In this document: piece by piece, positions 48,054 to 59,864 of the stretch | How the letters are laid out: each line of letters starts with the position of its first letter | Position numbering within the stretch: position 1 is the stretch's first letter | Source of the DNA: Chrysaora quinquecirrha | Taxonomy: Eukaryota; Cnidaria; Scyphozoa; Semaeostomeae; Pelagiidae | Assembly: GCA_014526335.1 (NCBI GenBank) | Contig: JACTAT010000231.1 | Coordinates: 83,755-147,754 of the forward strand | Length of the DNA stretch: 64,000 nt | Reading direction: 5' to 3' | The notes under the pieces: model-generated | The model's input: only the letters and a program-made list of their open reading frames with translations | What the model was told of the DNA's origin: nothing | Databases searched by the model: none | Made by a program: the position numbers and the translations under genes

Positions 48054-49208
48054 AAAATTTTGAAACTTGATTTTCCTTTCCTTACTTGAAATGCTCTCAT
48101 TCGCAACTATACAGCACAGCGCTGCATTAATTAGATGCAAATAAAAGAGATCTTCGGGTGACTCCCGGAGCACCCACAGAAAGCTACAATCTTAGACAAA
48201 ATATTTTGAACAAGGCATGTTCTCCAAGGAATATGGCCAATTCCATTGATTTTGCCACTTCCATAACTCCTATTCTTCCCCCTTTTACCCCCCCCCCCCA
48301 AACAATGTTGGTAGTAGAGCAAGACAAGAAAACTTTTGTTCGAAACAACATTGTAACGGGGGAGAATGGGGAGTCAATAGATAATAGCAAAACTATTTAG
48401 GCCGTTCCAATATATTTTGTCCAAGATTATAGGCATTTAAATGCGTGCAAAATGTGGTAGAAATTCCAATCCATATTGCCTTTCAAACCTACTGTATGCA
48501 TTTGTGAGTGAGTTCAAGGCTTGTTCATAATTAAAACATGAAAGCCTCTCGGTGATGGCCTGAAAGATTTTGACAGTTACGCAAATCTTGCTTCTTGCTG
48601 TATAAAAGAAGAGATTAGCCAGAGAATTTCGTAATTTCTTTAACTACATGTAATGCGATTATAAGTTGATTTAAAATATTTTCTACTAATATCACAACAA
48701 CAATATTTAGAAATGCATAATTAAGATAACTGCTTAATCTATTATATCGTTCATAATTTATCTGAAAATCGATTTGGTACCTACTGTAAATGGAAAAATC
48801 TTATGGCAAGGGGTAAATTAAAAAAACTACTTGTTACTCTATTATTCTTAACAAATTTTGGTTAATATCAAATCCTAACTGCAAGTTTTATAAACAATCG
48901 GACAATCAGTGACCTTGTACTTAATGTAAATTTCTGCATAATAGAGAGCATCGTACTACTTTATACAACAACTGTATTACAAACAGATTTCCAGCATCAC
49001 TCTCTTTTGTGCCACTTTGCAAGCAATTTCGTGCCTTGTGTAATAACCATGTGAATAACTCAATCATTAATAATAATCGTTTATTGCATATGACAATTTC
49101 GTGCAAGACAGCACAATTGTAGTCTTGAAATCTACTAGATGATAATGAAAACTAAAAGATGATAATAATCTTCTTGAGTTCAAAAATGTATCCCAGACAT
49201 TCAGAAAG
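48054..49208. other. Interval between Harbinger and PIP4P, no gene seen
   Basis: Searched for the missing last exon of AGXT2 on the plus strand without success. A CCCCCCCC run lies near 48290. Nothing else recognised. Confidence 0.4.
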
Positions 49209-49214
49209 TTTATT
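49209..49214 (-). terminator. Polyadenylation signal AATAAA of PIP4P
   Basis: AATAAA on the minus strand, 34 bp past the stop codon of the PIP4P gene. Confidence 0.5.
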
Positions 49215-49247
49215 TTTGGTTGTAAAAATTGAATCGAAGAATTACTC

Positions 49248-52200
49248 TCAGGCTTGACCTTCAATGGTGCTCACTGTCATCGAGCAATAGTAACAGCTTC
49301 TTATCAAGTTGAGAATACCAGTGATAAATGCACCTGAAGCAAATAATATACACGTTTATTTTTTATAAGAACAAAGTATACAAGAACATAAGGCTTCAGA
49401 GGCTGAAAAGTTAAGAACATGCTAAGAACATAACAAGGCTTTGTGAAGCTAGAAAAAATTAAAATTTTATTGGCGCTGTTCTGCTCTCCTCTCTAGAAAA
49501 CAGGCAAATTATCAATAATTGTGACTATGTGACATTTTTACTTGTGCGTCCCATTTCGTAGCAATTGTCACCTAATTTGAAGAACAATTTAAGAACACTT
49601 TTTTAAAAGGCAAGAAAGTTAAGAACATGTTAAGAACATTTTAAGCCTTCAAATCGAAAAAATTAAGAGCATTGTATGGCTTTCTTCAATTTCAGTGTTC
49701 TTATAAAAAAAAACGTGTAACATAGAATATAAAATTCATATATCGACTTTTAAATTCATCTCAACAAAGGAAGGACGAGATCGTGATATTGCTTTGGGCG
49801 TTTTCTAATTCTCTAAAGGGAAACTGGAAAACATGTGGACATTAGGTTTCGGCGTCTCGTTTCATAGTCAGTTTCACGCTGCTATGCGAGTACTGGCAGG
49901 CAAAGTAATAAATCTATTGGCAATATTAAGCTAATTTTTGACCACCATCAATTGAAAGCATATCCATTTCTTTTGGAAACAGTCGGTTGACAGGAAAATG
50001 AATTAATAAATAAGTAAACAATAATTAAAATAAATTGCATGTGTCAGAATCAATGGTTACAAAAACAAAAACAGAACGGAATCATCTCAATATTTTTGGA
50101 AAGAAAAAGCTAAAGACGCAAGCGGTCGATATCCGCGGACATCGATTGCAAATCGAGTACAATTCCAGGGAAATGATATAGTTCCATGTATGGAAAGCAT
50201 ATTTCTGTGCACGGATTTTCACCCGAAATAATTTAAATACCACTTTTTAATCTGGACAAAATAAACCCATCTTTGTTTGGATAGGGCCCGAGGTCTTTCC
50301 GACTGCTTATGATCGATTAAAAGTGAAACTCATTGAATTTTGCTGCCAATATTTGTCCACATCGGTAAACGGAGAGTTTTAGGTCAATATTTCTGCGAAT
50401 GACTATGTGCCACTCAGTCAATATCAGTCGATCTCGAACGAATAAAAAACATTCTTTTAAGTGGTAGCCCAGCTCAAAGCCTGACAGGCATCAAGCTAGT
50501 GTGGGTCGAGCCACTTTTGTCTGGTCTAATGGTCTAATGCCTTTAATGTAGCCACAAGAAAACACAAAAAAATCAAACTAACAACACAAAGTACGAAAAT
50601 AAAGGTGAAAGGGGCATGCAAAGTTGTCCATCAAAAGTAAGAAAAAGATAATACGGCAGCGTTCTTTTGAGACATTTATCTTTTCTGGATTTTGAAAAAA
50701 GAAGACGTCGGAGACTTCCGATGCAAGACGCCAAAATGCACTTTCTTGAAAAACAGAAGACTTTAGAGAAGTTGATTTGGAAACAAGGCCTCTGTGAAGC
50801 CTGCAAGATATTCAAGATCTAGAGTCGGAGGAGTTTGGAGCATCCGGTCACAGATTTTCCTGAGAACTGTGCTAAACAACGGGCTTTCGTTTTCTCGAAA
50901 GTCTTAAGAAAAAAGAAGACGCAGAAAAGGGTAATAAATTTTTCAAACAACTTACCGATCCAGACAACATATATACCTATTGGAAATTAAAAAACATTCA
51001 ATATTAAAAAATTGAAATCAATGTTCTTCAAAAATAAATCGCCATTCTTACCTTATTTATGTTTTTATTCTTGTTTAATTGTTTAATTTGTTCTGAGTAA
51101 TTCAAGTATGGTTAATATCGGGATTTTGACACAGAAGAAAATAGAAATGATTTTTAAAACATCTTATTAACATACCTCCGGAATTTTTAGCAAGCTCAAA
51201 TGTTCCAATCTACAATAAAAGTAAATGTGAATGAATGCAAAATACAATAGCCAATCTACCCTAGGCTAAAATGATCATCTTATCGGACTTTGACGGGTTA
51301 TTGTTGCAGAGTCAAGAGCAATAACAGAACATTTGAACAAGAATTCCAGAAAAAATTGACATTTTGCAAAAGCCAGTTTCGATAAGCATGTATTAATTTT
51401 GCTTTGTGTTATTCTACAGAATTCTCATCTGAAAAGGTAATGCTAAGGTAATGCTTGAAAAACATGGGTCAAATGCGCGATGATGCTTGAAAAACATTGG
51501 TCAAATATAAGTTAATGTTTGAACCATTGGTTGGTTCAACGGAGGGTGATCCAAAAAAAACCTAGCTTTATCAGTTTTCTGTGTCTATCGTTTATGACTA
51601 ACATTGTTTCTTGCCGTCCTGAGGCTAGATGTTTAAATTCTAGCTTAAATCATTGTGAATTTAAACTGATGACAATTGTTGATAAAAATAAGATTTTGTT
51701 TAAAAATTTCGTATTTCTCTTATAAAAAAACCTTGTCATCAAACATCAAACATCGTTGTAATCAAACATCTTATAGATAAAAAGGATACAGATATGCCAA
51801 AAAGGTTTTCTTATATTTCAATTTTTCTATGTTATCTTTCATAGAAGAAATCTCACCGTAACACCAACTCCAGCTAGCAAGAAAACAAATCCAACAATAG
51901 CAAATATAATTGCGCGATTTTTGGCGAACTTTGGGCCAACGGAGGACCTGTAAAGATAAATACTTATTAAATAGCATCAGAACATCCATTGAAAAAAAGT
52001 CAAATTTATTATCAACATCATTTACATGTTCGCTAATTTTTGTGTCTTGCACACCCATAAAAATTAACAACAATTTCAAGCAAGGTAGACCAAAAATAAA
52101 GTAAGCCTCTTATCTTCAGAAATAAATAAACTGAACTGAACAGCAAATTTGAAATTTATGTATTAATCTCTCATAACCATTCATTGATATCTCATCAATC

Positions 52201-55200
52201 GACATGAATGAATGAAGAAACCACACATAAAATGTCACAAACATTTTGTGAGCGAACAAGCCACTTTAGCAAAATCTAAAAGGAGACAATGAGAGGTCTA
52301 TTTTTGGAGCTTGTTTCGATCATTTCACTAAAGAAAGAAACTGTTGCGAACACAGTAACGAAGCACTTGCCCTATTTCTGTCTAGCCGTCGGTGAAAATT
52401 TTATCTCAGGAAGCAAATTTTAGGCTACAAAAGACATTGTATGAAATTCCGAAGCATTATTTCCGCCAACATTTTAATAACAAGAATCGCGATTAGATAG
52501 TTTATCACACAAAAAGGTGTGTTGTACTCTTTTCTTAGGTTTCTTTAGGCAATTTCTTATCTACTATTCAAGGAGTATCAGCTAAAACACATAAATAACT
52601 TATAAAAAATTCCCTAAAAATAAGTCTAATTTGCTGGAGTTTATTCCCGCGTATATGGATAGTGCTTGGAAACTGTGAAACGCGAACGTTTTTTCCCGCG
52701 AACGAAACATCAAATGTTGCCTGCTTCGCAAAAGTTAGTTCCAAACATTACGCGTTTCTTTCCGGGTTACGAAAACATTTTTTGGTCAAAGGTTTCATCT
52801 TATTAAATTGCAGTACTTTATTGTGCACTGCTGTTGAATTTATGTCTGAACATGAAAACTGATGTCGTATCTGATTGGCAACTCTAAATGAATGAATAAA
52901 TCTGATTGGCATTTCTAAATGTTTGAAATTATAGAAAAACGGTAGGATTTACAAAGGAAAGATGTTTTCCAGTCATCTACTTGAAAGGAAGATTTAGAAG
53001 CTCATCCTATCCCGCGAGACCCACCTTTTTTAGAATTTAAGTTCAAAGAAATGAGATTTAAAGTCTTTCAAGTGGTGTATTATGCAAAGAATGAAACTGC
53101 TCCAACAAAAGAATAGGGGACTAATATGTTGTTCTTTTGAACTTCCCGCTGTATCTCGCAAGCTGATTAAACAACGCTGATTCGGCTTCACTTTCTGATT
53201 GGTGCACTTGGATTCGCTTCTGTGTATAAATTCAATATTTGGTCAATCGTTTCGGTCTGTTTCTGACGCTTATGCTCTAAGAAACGTCAGACGAAAAAAG
53301 CGTTTCAGTATGTCCACAGATGTTTTCGCTGTTTCTCGCAATTTTGGATTGATATGTGTAGATAGTATAGTGACAAACAAATAAATCTTGCAGATATGCA
53401 ACGTGCCATTAAATGGATACGAAACCAGACCTCAACAAAGGCCAAACATCCATTTAAGGTAAGATTTTTATAAAAGACGTTTTGAGCTAAATCCTTTTCA
53501 AGTAGCTGTTATTGTTTCAATAATGAAATTTGTTAAATAGAAAATTTTAGTTCAACCATTTGTTTAACTTGATAATGGTCAACAATAGAGGCAAGTAGTA
53601 TCATATTTATATAACTTACACTTTTCTGCAATAAGGACAGCGTGCTAGATGTGCAGTAGTTCTGAACTGAAATACAGACAAAAAATTGAATTATGGCTAA
53701 ATTTTTATTTTTATATTATTTAACAATCTGTGGATGATTCTATCGATATTTCGAAAGCATTTGCTTCAGTTTCCGCTTCAAACTTCGATGTTACTCGCTG
53801 ATTTTTAATAAAACAGGCTTGTAATCAAACGTTGAATCGAGAAGTTATTTGTTGAGCAAATTCTGTTATTTGCTTTTACGTTAAACGTTAAACTAGCTAA
53901 CCTGATCCCATGGAATGACAAGTTGTTCGGTATGTTGATGCTAAATTGATGGAATATTTGCCTAAAACATTGTCAGGCTTGTCATCGCGGAATCTCTATT
54001 ACAAACAACAGTGATGTAAAATTCAAACACATTACCACGAATGTTTCATTACAGTGTCCACATGTAACTCTTATTCTTGTATCAGAGCTCGGAATCTGGG
54101 CCACTGGTGTGCTAGGTGGTGGACCTCCGCCAACGTTGATTATTCTCTTGCTGGAAAATTTAAGAACACAGCATTGGTCAGGAAGGGAAATTAAAAAGCT
54201 TCTAGTCAAATCGCCCCATTGCCAACTTGCCCCACTTTTAGGTCAACTCACCTCACTTTCTGCTGATCAATCTTGCTTTAATGTACACAGACAGTCTTTT
54301 GGGTAAGTGGTTCTTTAAATAAAATTGGGGACACAAAAATTTGAAACATTTGGTGCATAATGAAATTCATGGTAACTTGTGCGTGTAAACTTAAACGACA
54401 CCTGTAGTGAATGCAAGACAGGAAAAAGTCTTCTAAAATAAAGGCAAAAGCTTCATAACCAAACATTATTAACAGTTTTATATTCAAAAGTATCAATCTT
54501 TAACTGTTGTTGTTCATAATATGCAGAGATTTAATAGCTACTACAGTGCACATTTTGCAAAATATGTTTCTTTTAAAGAGCTGAGTGTTTATTCAGGGCC
54601 AGGGGGGTAAAAGGGGGCATTTTAGAAACCTCTTATTTTGAGGAGGTGTTACTCATTTTTGGGTGATGGTCAATTCTTAATAACTCTACTTGTTAGGTAT
54701 TAGATGTTCAGAGAAAAAAAGAATTTCAAAAATATTTCCTAGTTTTTTATGGCAAACAGCATTTAAAATTATGTGTTTCAAGAAGAGATCCAGGAGTTGT
54801 TTGTTTACTTTCTACTGGACATTTTTGCCACAGGAAGAATATTTGTCATATCAATTTCATGCCTTAGAAGTAAAAAAAGGGAATCAGCTGTCTCATTTTA
54901 ATGGTGCTGAGTGACAAATTTTAAGAATGTCTTCCCAAGAAATTTATAGACAGTTATACTGACTGAGATTTAACTATAATATGATTTCACTTTAGACTGA
55001 ATTTCACAGTTTCAAACCCAATACACATACATACCAGTCTGATCTTGGACAAGATATTCTGGTCGAAGTTGATCTACAAGTCAATAGAGCATTGCAGGGA
55101 CACCTTATATATTTCTTTCCTGGCGGTGGTGGTTTAATAGGCTGAAAGGTAAAGGTTTTAAATTTCAAAATTTAAGAGGTAAGTTTTAGAGCATTCACTT

Positions 55201-57968
55201 CTAATAATTAAGCATTCAAATTAATAGTCTGAACAAAACTCAAACAGGTGTTATATCAATACAGTACTTTTATGTATTTTGTACTTTTGTATCCAGATTT
55301 GCATTCTTGTGCTCATAAACAATGTCAATGATAGTAAGCTATGATATAGAAGTCTACTTACAGTTGCTTCATGACAGCTTCCACATTTGACCACTCGCTG
55401 ATTCTCTCTACCCCTGATAAAAATTAGCTGTTTACATACTCTGCAAACAACAGTCGGCTCTCCTGCAAAATCAGCTGGTGGGGTAGAGCTATATGGTGGA
55501 GGTGCTTCATTGTATGCTGGAGGTGGAGTATCTGGAAAATCTGTCAGAAAGAAAAATCAACATCATTTACATTGCACTACAGATGACTCAAGCCTCCAAG
55601 AGAGCAGTTAAATAATGTTTGAATTATCCGATCTGTTGAATGATAACCATATTGGAAAACTAGACAATAATTTGCAAAATAGTCAGTTTAGAGGTTCTTT
55701 CAAAGCGTTTGTCTTTCAGGACGCTTCGTTCAACCTCCAACTCACCCAACTGCCTTTTCTCATAACCTCCTAAGATGTAAATATATTTGGACTTATCAAG
55801 GCTGTTTCTGACACCGTATTAGAAATGATAGTCACCACTTATCATGACAAGGCTTTGATATATAGTAGGGCAACGTTCCAGGAGAGATCTGTCTCCCATC
55901 ATCGGGCAATGAGAAATTTGGTTTCTTTCCTATTTATTGCACAGATCGGATTGAAAAGTGTGAAATTAACCGGACCTGCGAAAAAGCTAGGAATTTTTTG
56001 GTGCTCAATTTCTAAAACTTGGGGCGCTAAAATTGTGTTCAGTGCAACTTTTGATGTTATTCAACCAGATTTCTGGGATTGAGTAAGATACTTGATGTAT
56101 ACAAGGAGTTGATAGAACTGAGTGAATGCTTTTTTTAACAAGTCTGTTTTTCAAGTTCTTATCCTCACCAATCACTGAAATGTTATCCCGATCCATCTGG
56201 TGTTTTTCTGTCCAACAATGATTGGCAAGATCACTTATGTCTGTTCGACCATGGGTCACATTTGATTTATGTTCTTTGAGCCTAGTACCAGTCTCTCTTT
56301 TTGATTGTCCTATATATGATTTAGGACAATCTCTAAATGGTATTTTGTATACCAAGTTTGATTTTTCGAGATTGTCAACTTTGTCTTTTGACCTTGAAAG
56401 CGACTTTTTAAGTGTATTAAGGGAATAAAAAGTACACCTTATATTTTGTTTAGACAAAGATCGACGGATTTTCTCACTTGTCCCTCTGATATATGGCAGG
56501 TTCAAAGAACATTAAGGCTCCTCTTTGTCAGCCTTATTATTCTGTCTGGGCTTTGAGATTTTTCTCGTGGCCTTGCGTATATCTTCTTTTTTATATTCAT
56601 TGGCCTTTAGAGCGCTTGAGATCCTTTTGTACTCATTATCTAGATCATCAAGATTGCTCCTAAGATGTTTTGCCCAACCCATCATGATTGCTTTCTTCAA
56701 CTCTGACACAGATAATTTCTCTGGTGCAATTTTTCAATTATTTGATTGTTTACATTGGGGGATCTGCCCCAAGCGCAGCTGATTATCACACCAGTCTGGT
56801 GAATATTTGTAACAAGTAATAATTAGCAATAACCAGTTGGGTGAAACAGCCAAAAAAGTTTGGCTTCACAAAGCAGATAAAATACTGTTCTTTGGCACAA
56901 CATACACTCTCCTGTTCATTATGTATAGCTGTAAGATTGGTGTAATTTGTTAGGTTGTCAACTGTATACATTATTGAAATGGAGTTATAATTGCTGATCG
57001 AAACTATAAAACAACAAGAAATTTATACCTTCAGAGACTGGGATGTTGGTGCACAGGGATGAAACATCTAGGGTAAGGAGGAGAGAACCAGTGGGGAGGT
57101 GATCAAGAGTTGTTGCTGAGGCACCAACTCTAGGTATCTGGTCAATTTGCCCAACCTCTGGTTTGCCCAACTTCCTTTTTGCCCAAGCTGGACTTTTCAC
57201 CCAACATTCTTGGTTGTTTCCCCAACTATTACTTGCTATTTATCACTTGTTTTTCACTAAAACAGTCACCAGTGTTTTAATAAGGGGTTAGCCCCCAGTG
57301 CTATCAATCAAAAAATTGGCAAACTACACAAAAGAAGTTGTCTGTGTTATTTCAGGTTGGGCAAAATGACCAGGATGAGTTAGGTGAAACGTTTTAGCAG
57401 ACTGGACGAAAAGGAAGCTAGGTGACTTGGAAGTTGGGCAAAAATCTTGAAAGCAATAAATAAGAATAAATAAGTATTTTGGCTCCGTGACCCCACGAAG
57501 AGCTTAATGGGGTTAATATGGCTACTGTAAGGTTACTGTAGTTTGAGATGTACTTAAGGATGGTCGCCAGTCTTAGCCGGCAGTGATAGGAGAGACTACA
57601 GGATTACAATGGGGAAGATTGCTGTATGAAGAAAGAATTTGTATATAAACAGATATACTCCTACTGTAATAGATAATTATTACCTAAATTGTATCTTATT
57701 ATCATATTTCATTTGTTTTATGCCAGAACAATACAGTAGATGTGTTACCTACGACATCCGTAAAGCCTAAAGGCTAGAGTCGACGAGAGAAAAATAGGCC
57801 CACTTCTACGACGTCGTAGGGCCTAGTCTAGTCTAGTATCATTATCATCCTACCTCCTCTTTCATCAAGACGTGGCTGCACGGATTCTTGTTTATCTTCA
57901 TCTAGCAAAGGAGCACTTTCAGAAGTATTTCCAGGACCTGATAACATTCCAGTGCCTTCATCTCCCAT
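49248..57968 (-). CDS. PIP4P: Phosphatidylinositol-4,5-bisphosphate 4-phosphatase (PIP4P1/2, TMEM55), complete
   Basis: Nine minus-strand exons, all with consensus borders and matching phase, total 795 bp (264 residues): 57968-57854, 55540-55362, 55141-55035, 54150-54036, 53666-53620, 51947-51857, 51209-51176, 50976-50956, 49333-49248. The N-terminus has SAPLLDED and a proline/tyrosine-rich stretch ([17 protein letters not shown]). Cysteine pairs follow: [50 protein letters not shown] and [13 protein letters not shown]. The CX5R phosphatase motif is CRSTSTR. Two membrane segments close the protein: one in exon 6 ([17 protein letters not shown]) and one split across exons 7-9. The human relatives are 257-284 residues, so this is full length. 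The enzyme removes the 4-phosphate from PI(4,5)P2 on late endosomes and lysosomes. Intron 1 holds a PLE, the last intron a MITE. Confidence 0.93.
49351..49717. mobile_element. MITE abutting the last splice acceptor of PIP4P
   Basis: Ends CACGTTTATTTTTTATAAG on the left and complement CACGTTTTTTTTTATAAG on the right, flanked by TA. TTAAGAACAT words recur in the interior. Same family as 41016-41370. The left edge lies only about 17 bp from the acceptor of the terminal PIP4P exon. Confidence 0.65.
53135..53345 (+). mobile_element. Solo PLE terminal repeat with decayed hammerhead
   Basis: Resembles 34260-34475 throughout: CTTCCCGCTGTATC, GCTGATT, TTTCTGATTGGTGCA, TATAAATTC, TCGTTTCGGTCTGTTTCTGACG. 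The ribozyme region (53271-53312) has CTAAGAA in place of CTGANGA, so two invariant Gs are lost, while CGTCAGACGAA, stem III (AAA/TTT) and AGTATG remain. No endonuclease is attached. Located in a PIP4P intron. Confidence 0.6.
56005..57200 (-). pseudogene. Second Penelope-like element relic (RT motif A, connector, GIY-YIG)
   Basis: On the minus strand: [20 protein letters not shown] at about 57025-57095 is the RT palm motif A typical of PLEs. After a deletion come an RT thumb-like stretch (56709-56512) and an open frame (56505-56005) with [15 protein letters not shown], then [20 protein letters not shown] (the GIY-YIG core) and H-rich [13 protein letters not shown]. The frames are disjoint and much of the RT is missing, so it is dead. 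Its endonuclease differs from the 34-kb PLE, suggesting another PLE lineage. It lies in the same orientation as the host gene in intron 1 of PIP4P. Confidence 0.8.
57128..57445. repeat. Inverted repeat with TTTGCCCAACTTCC arms
   Basis: Left arm about 57139-57215 (GGTCAATTTGCCCAACCTCT, TTTGCCCAACTTCC) and right arm about 57353-57445 hold complementary versions (AGGTTGGGCAAAATGACC, GGAAGTTGGGCAAA). Probably a small foldback; ends not fixed. Confidence 0.5.
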
Positions 57969-59057
57969 TGTCAGAAACGCTTGTACGGAGAAAGAATTTA
58001 GTAACGATTGCAAAATCCGAAGCAGACCGATGTCAACAGAAAAACACAGGAGAATGTCGGTTGTTCCAAAGGCAGACAACGTAGAGCACTAGCACACACA
58101 ACAAAACCTTTAGCACGTCATGTGATTCGAGCACAGGGAACACTGAAAAATAGGGCGGCGAGTTTCGATGTGATTAAGTAGGGAGAGGAAACACGTATTC
58201 AAGCGTGCGAGCCAGGTGAATATCGTTAACAAGGTTTCTCAATTTTCGACAAAATGAGGCTGAAGTTCCTTATATTGTTCCTTGTTATGAAATATGTTTC
58301 GACAGTTCCTTAAAGTTCCTTAAAGTTCCTTAATTTTTTGGGAATTGTCAGCCTCAAGTTCCTTATAAAGGTGTTCCTTATAAAAAGGGGGGAATTAACT
58401 AATTCAATTCAATTGCATTCAAACACACCAGGGGGTGGGGGCAGCATTAAAAAGAATACACACACAAGAGATATGCATACTGTATGTCATAAAAATTAGA
58501 CAAAGTAGGAAAGAAGGGAATAAAAACCCTTCCATTTCTGGTGTGACTATGGTGCAATTGGCATTATAAAAAGCATCTACCCTTTTAACAAAAACTGCTT
58601 CTTTTGAAAACAGTTGTCTAAATTTCACAATTTATAACAGTAACTGCCTATCTTTAGGAAGCCAATGGATCAGGAAAAGTCTTATCAAGAAAAACAAGCA
58701 ATCCTCCTTGTTGGAACCATAGGGGATGATCATATACACTGAATTTGCTATACCATTGCAAATGTTTGTTAAAAAACAATACTAATATAAATACATGCTA
58801 AAACAGCTATCATTTCCGTTTTATGTATATCGAAGTCATTAATTAATATATTTACAATATTCAAAAACTTACAAGTAACTACTGTACAAATATATCTAGT
58901 CTTTGTAGAGGACATGTTCCAGTAAATAATGCCAGTAAATAACGGCAATGCATTCAATTTTAAAAAGTATTACATCTTTTATACAATGAACCAGCATATG
59001 AATGCATTTACTACAAGTAAAAAAGGACAATGAATATAGTGAAATTTGTCATATCAA
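57969..59057. other. Interval between PIP4P and the Maf gene
   Basis: No gene recognised. Tandem TTCCTTAAAG words at about 58310-58345 and CCTTATAAAGG at 58370 resemble the interior of the TTCTTATAA MITE family. Confidence 0.4.
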
Positions 59058-59864
59058 TTATGCATTTTTCTCTTTGCAAAAACTGCACTGCAGTTTTGAT
59101 TTAAGTTGTTCATATTTTGCTTTTATATCATCTCTCTCCTTCTGACATGATTTAACCTTTTTTTCAAGAGTTTCTATTTTTCTGTATAAGTCTTCATTAT
59201 CTTCATACAAATACTTGTACTGTTGAACTCTTCGACTTCGACACTTCTGAGCATAACCTCTGTTTTTGAGAAGTCGTCTTCTCTGCTTTAATAACAACAT
59301 TTCAGAACGTGGAATTTCTTTCAGTGTTTTATTTAATTCTTTAACTGATAAAGTAACTAATTTTTCATCTGTGATCCTTTTTACTGATGTGGATAAGTTC
59401 AACATGTTTCCCATTGTACTTGAAAGCATTTCTGATTTCTTTGAACCTTTATCATTTGCTTGAGCTGGCGGAGTTGGTGGAAGATGAAGACGTTCCATAC
59501 TACTTGACACAACTGAGCAGTCACTTGAGCTTGGGAATGCTTTTTTGTCAAAGTTTTCTTTGATATTTTTAGTAGACATGATCGGAGAAAAGTTGTCATT
59601 TACAAGGCACTGCAAGTAGGCCACACTTACATTGTTGACATTTTCGATTTCAGAACTTGATACTGCAGATGAATTCACAGACATGCTTGATTCTTGAATG
59701 ATCTTTCTGTTTTTTTGCATGGACAGCTGCGATTGATAAAAAATATCCGAGTCATGAATTGATGATGATGTATCATCTCCACTTTGGTCGAAATACATGT
59801 CCAAATCATCCCAGGATTCTGCATCTAATGCACTGTTTGTAGGAACAAGATCAGATAAATCCAT
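59058..59864 (-). CDS. Maf-family bZIP transcription factor, single exon
   Basis: 268 codons from ATG 59864 to TAA 59058, no intron. The C-terminal part has the Maf extended homology region ([19 protein letters not shown], about 167-185), the basic region ([20 protein letters not shown], about 192-211) with the Maf-specific tyrosine in NRGYAQKCR, and a leucine zipper of about six heptads (217-258). The first 160 residues are acidic and serine-rich with a PPTPP motif, as in large Maf activators; small Mafs lack such a region. It should bind MARE sites (TGCTGA-type half sites) as a homo- or heterodimer. An in-frame stop precedes the chosen ATG, so the start is reasonable, but an upstream coding exon joined by splicing (TTTACAG just before) cannot be excluded. 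Subfamily not resolved. Confidence 0.88.
   Translation of the reverse strand: MDLSDLVPTNSALDAESWDDLDMYFDQSGDDTSSSIHDSDIFYQSQLSMQKNRKIIQESSMSVNSSAVSSSEIENVNNVSVAYLQCLVNDNFSPIMSTKNIKENFDKKAFPSSSDCSVVSSSMERLHLPPTPPAQANDKGSKKSEMLSSTMGNMLNLSTSVKRITDEKLVTLSVKELNKTLKEIPRSEMLLLKQRRRLLKNRGYAQKCRSRRVQQYKYLYEDNEDLYRKIETLEKKVKSCQKERDDIKAKYEQLKSKLQCSFCKEKNA

Noticed and set aside
53399..53460. Possible plus-strand mini-exon reading [20 protein letters not shown]
   Set aside because: It has AG and GTAAG borders, but no neighbouring exon or family match, and it lies in an intron of the opposite-strand PIP4P gene.
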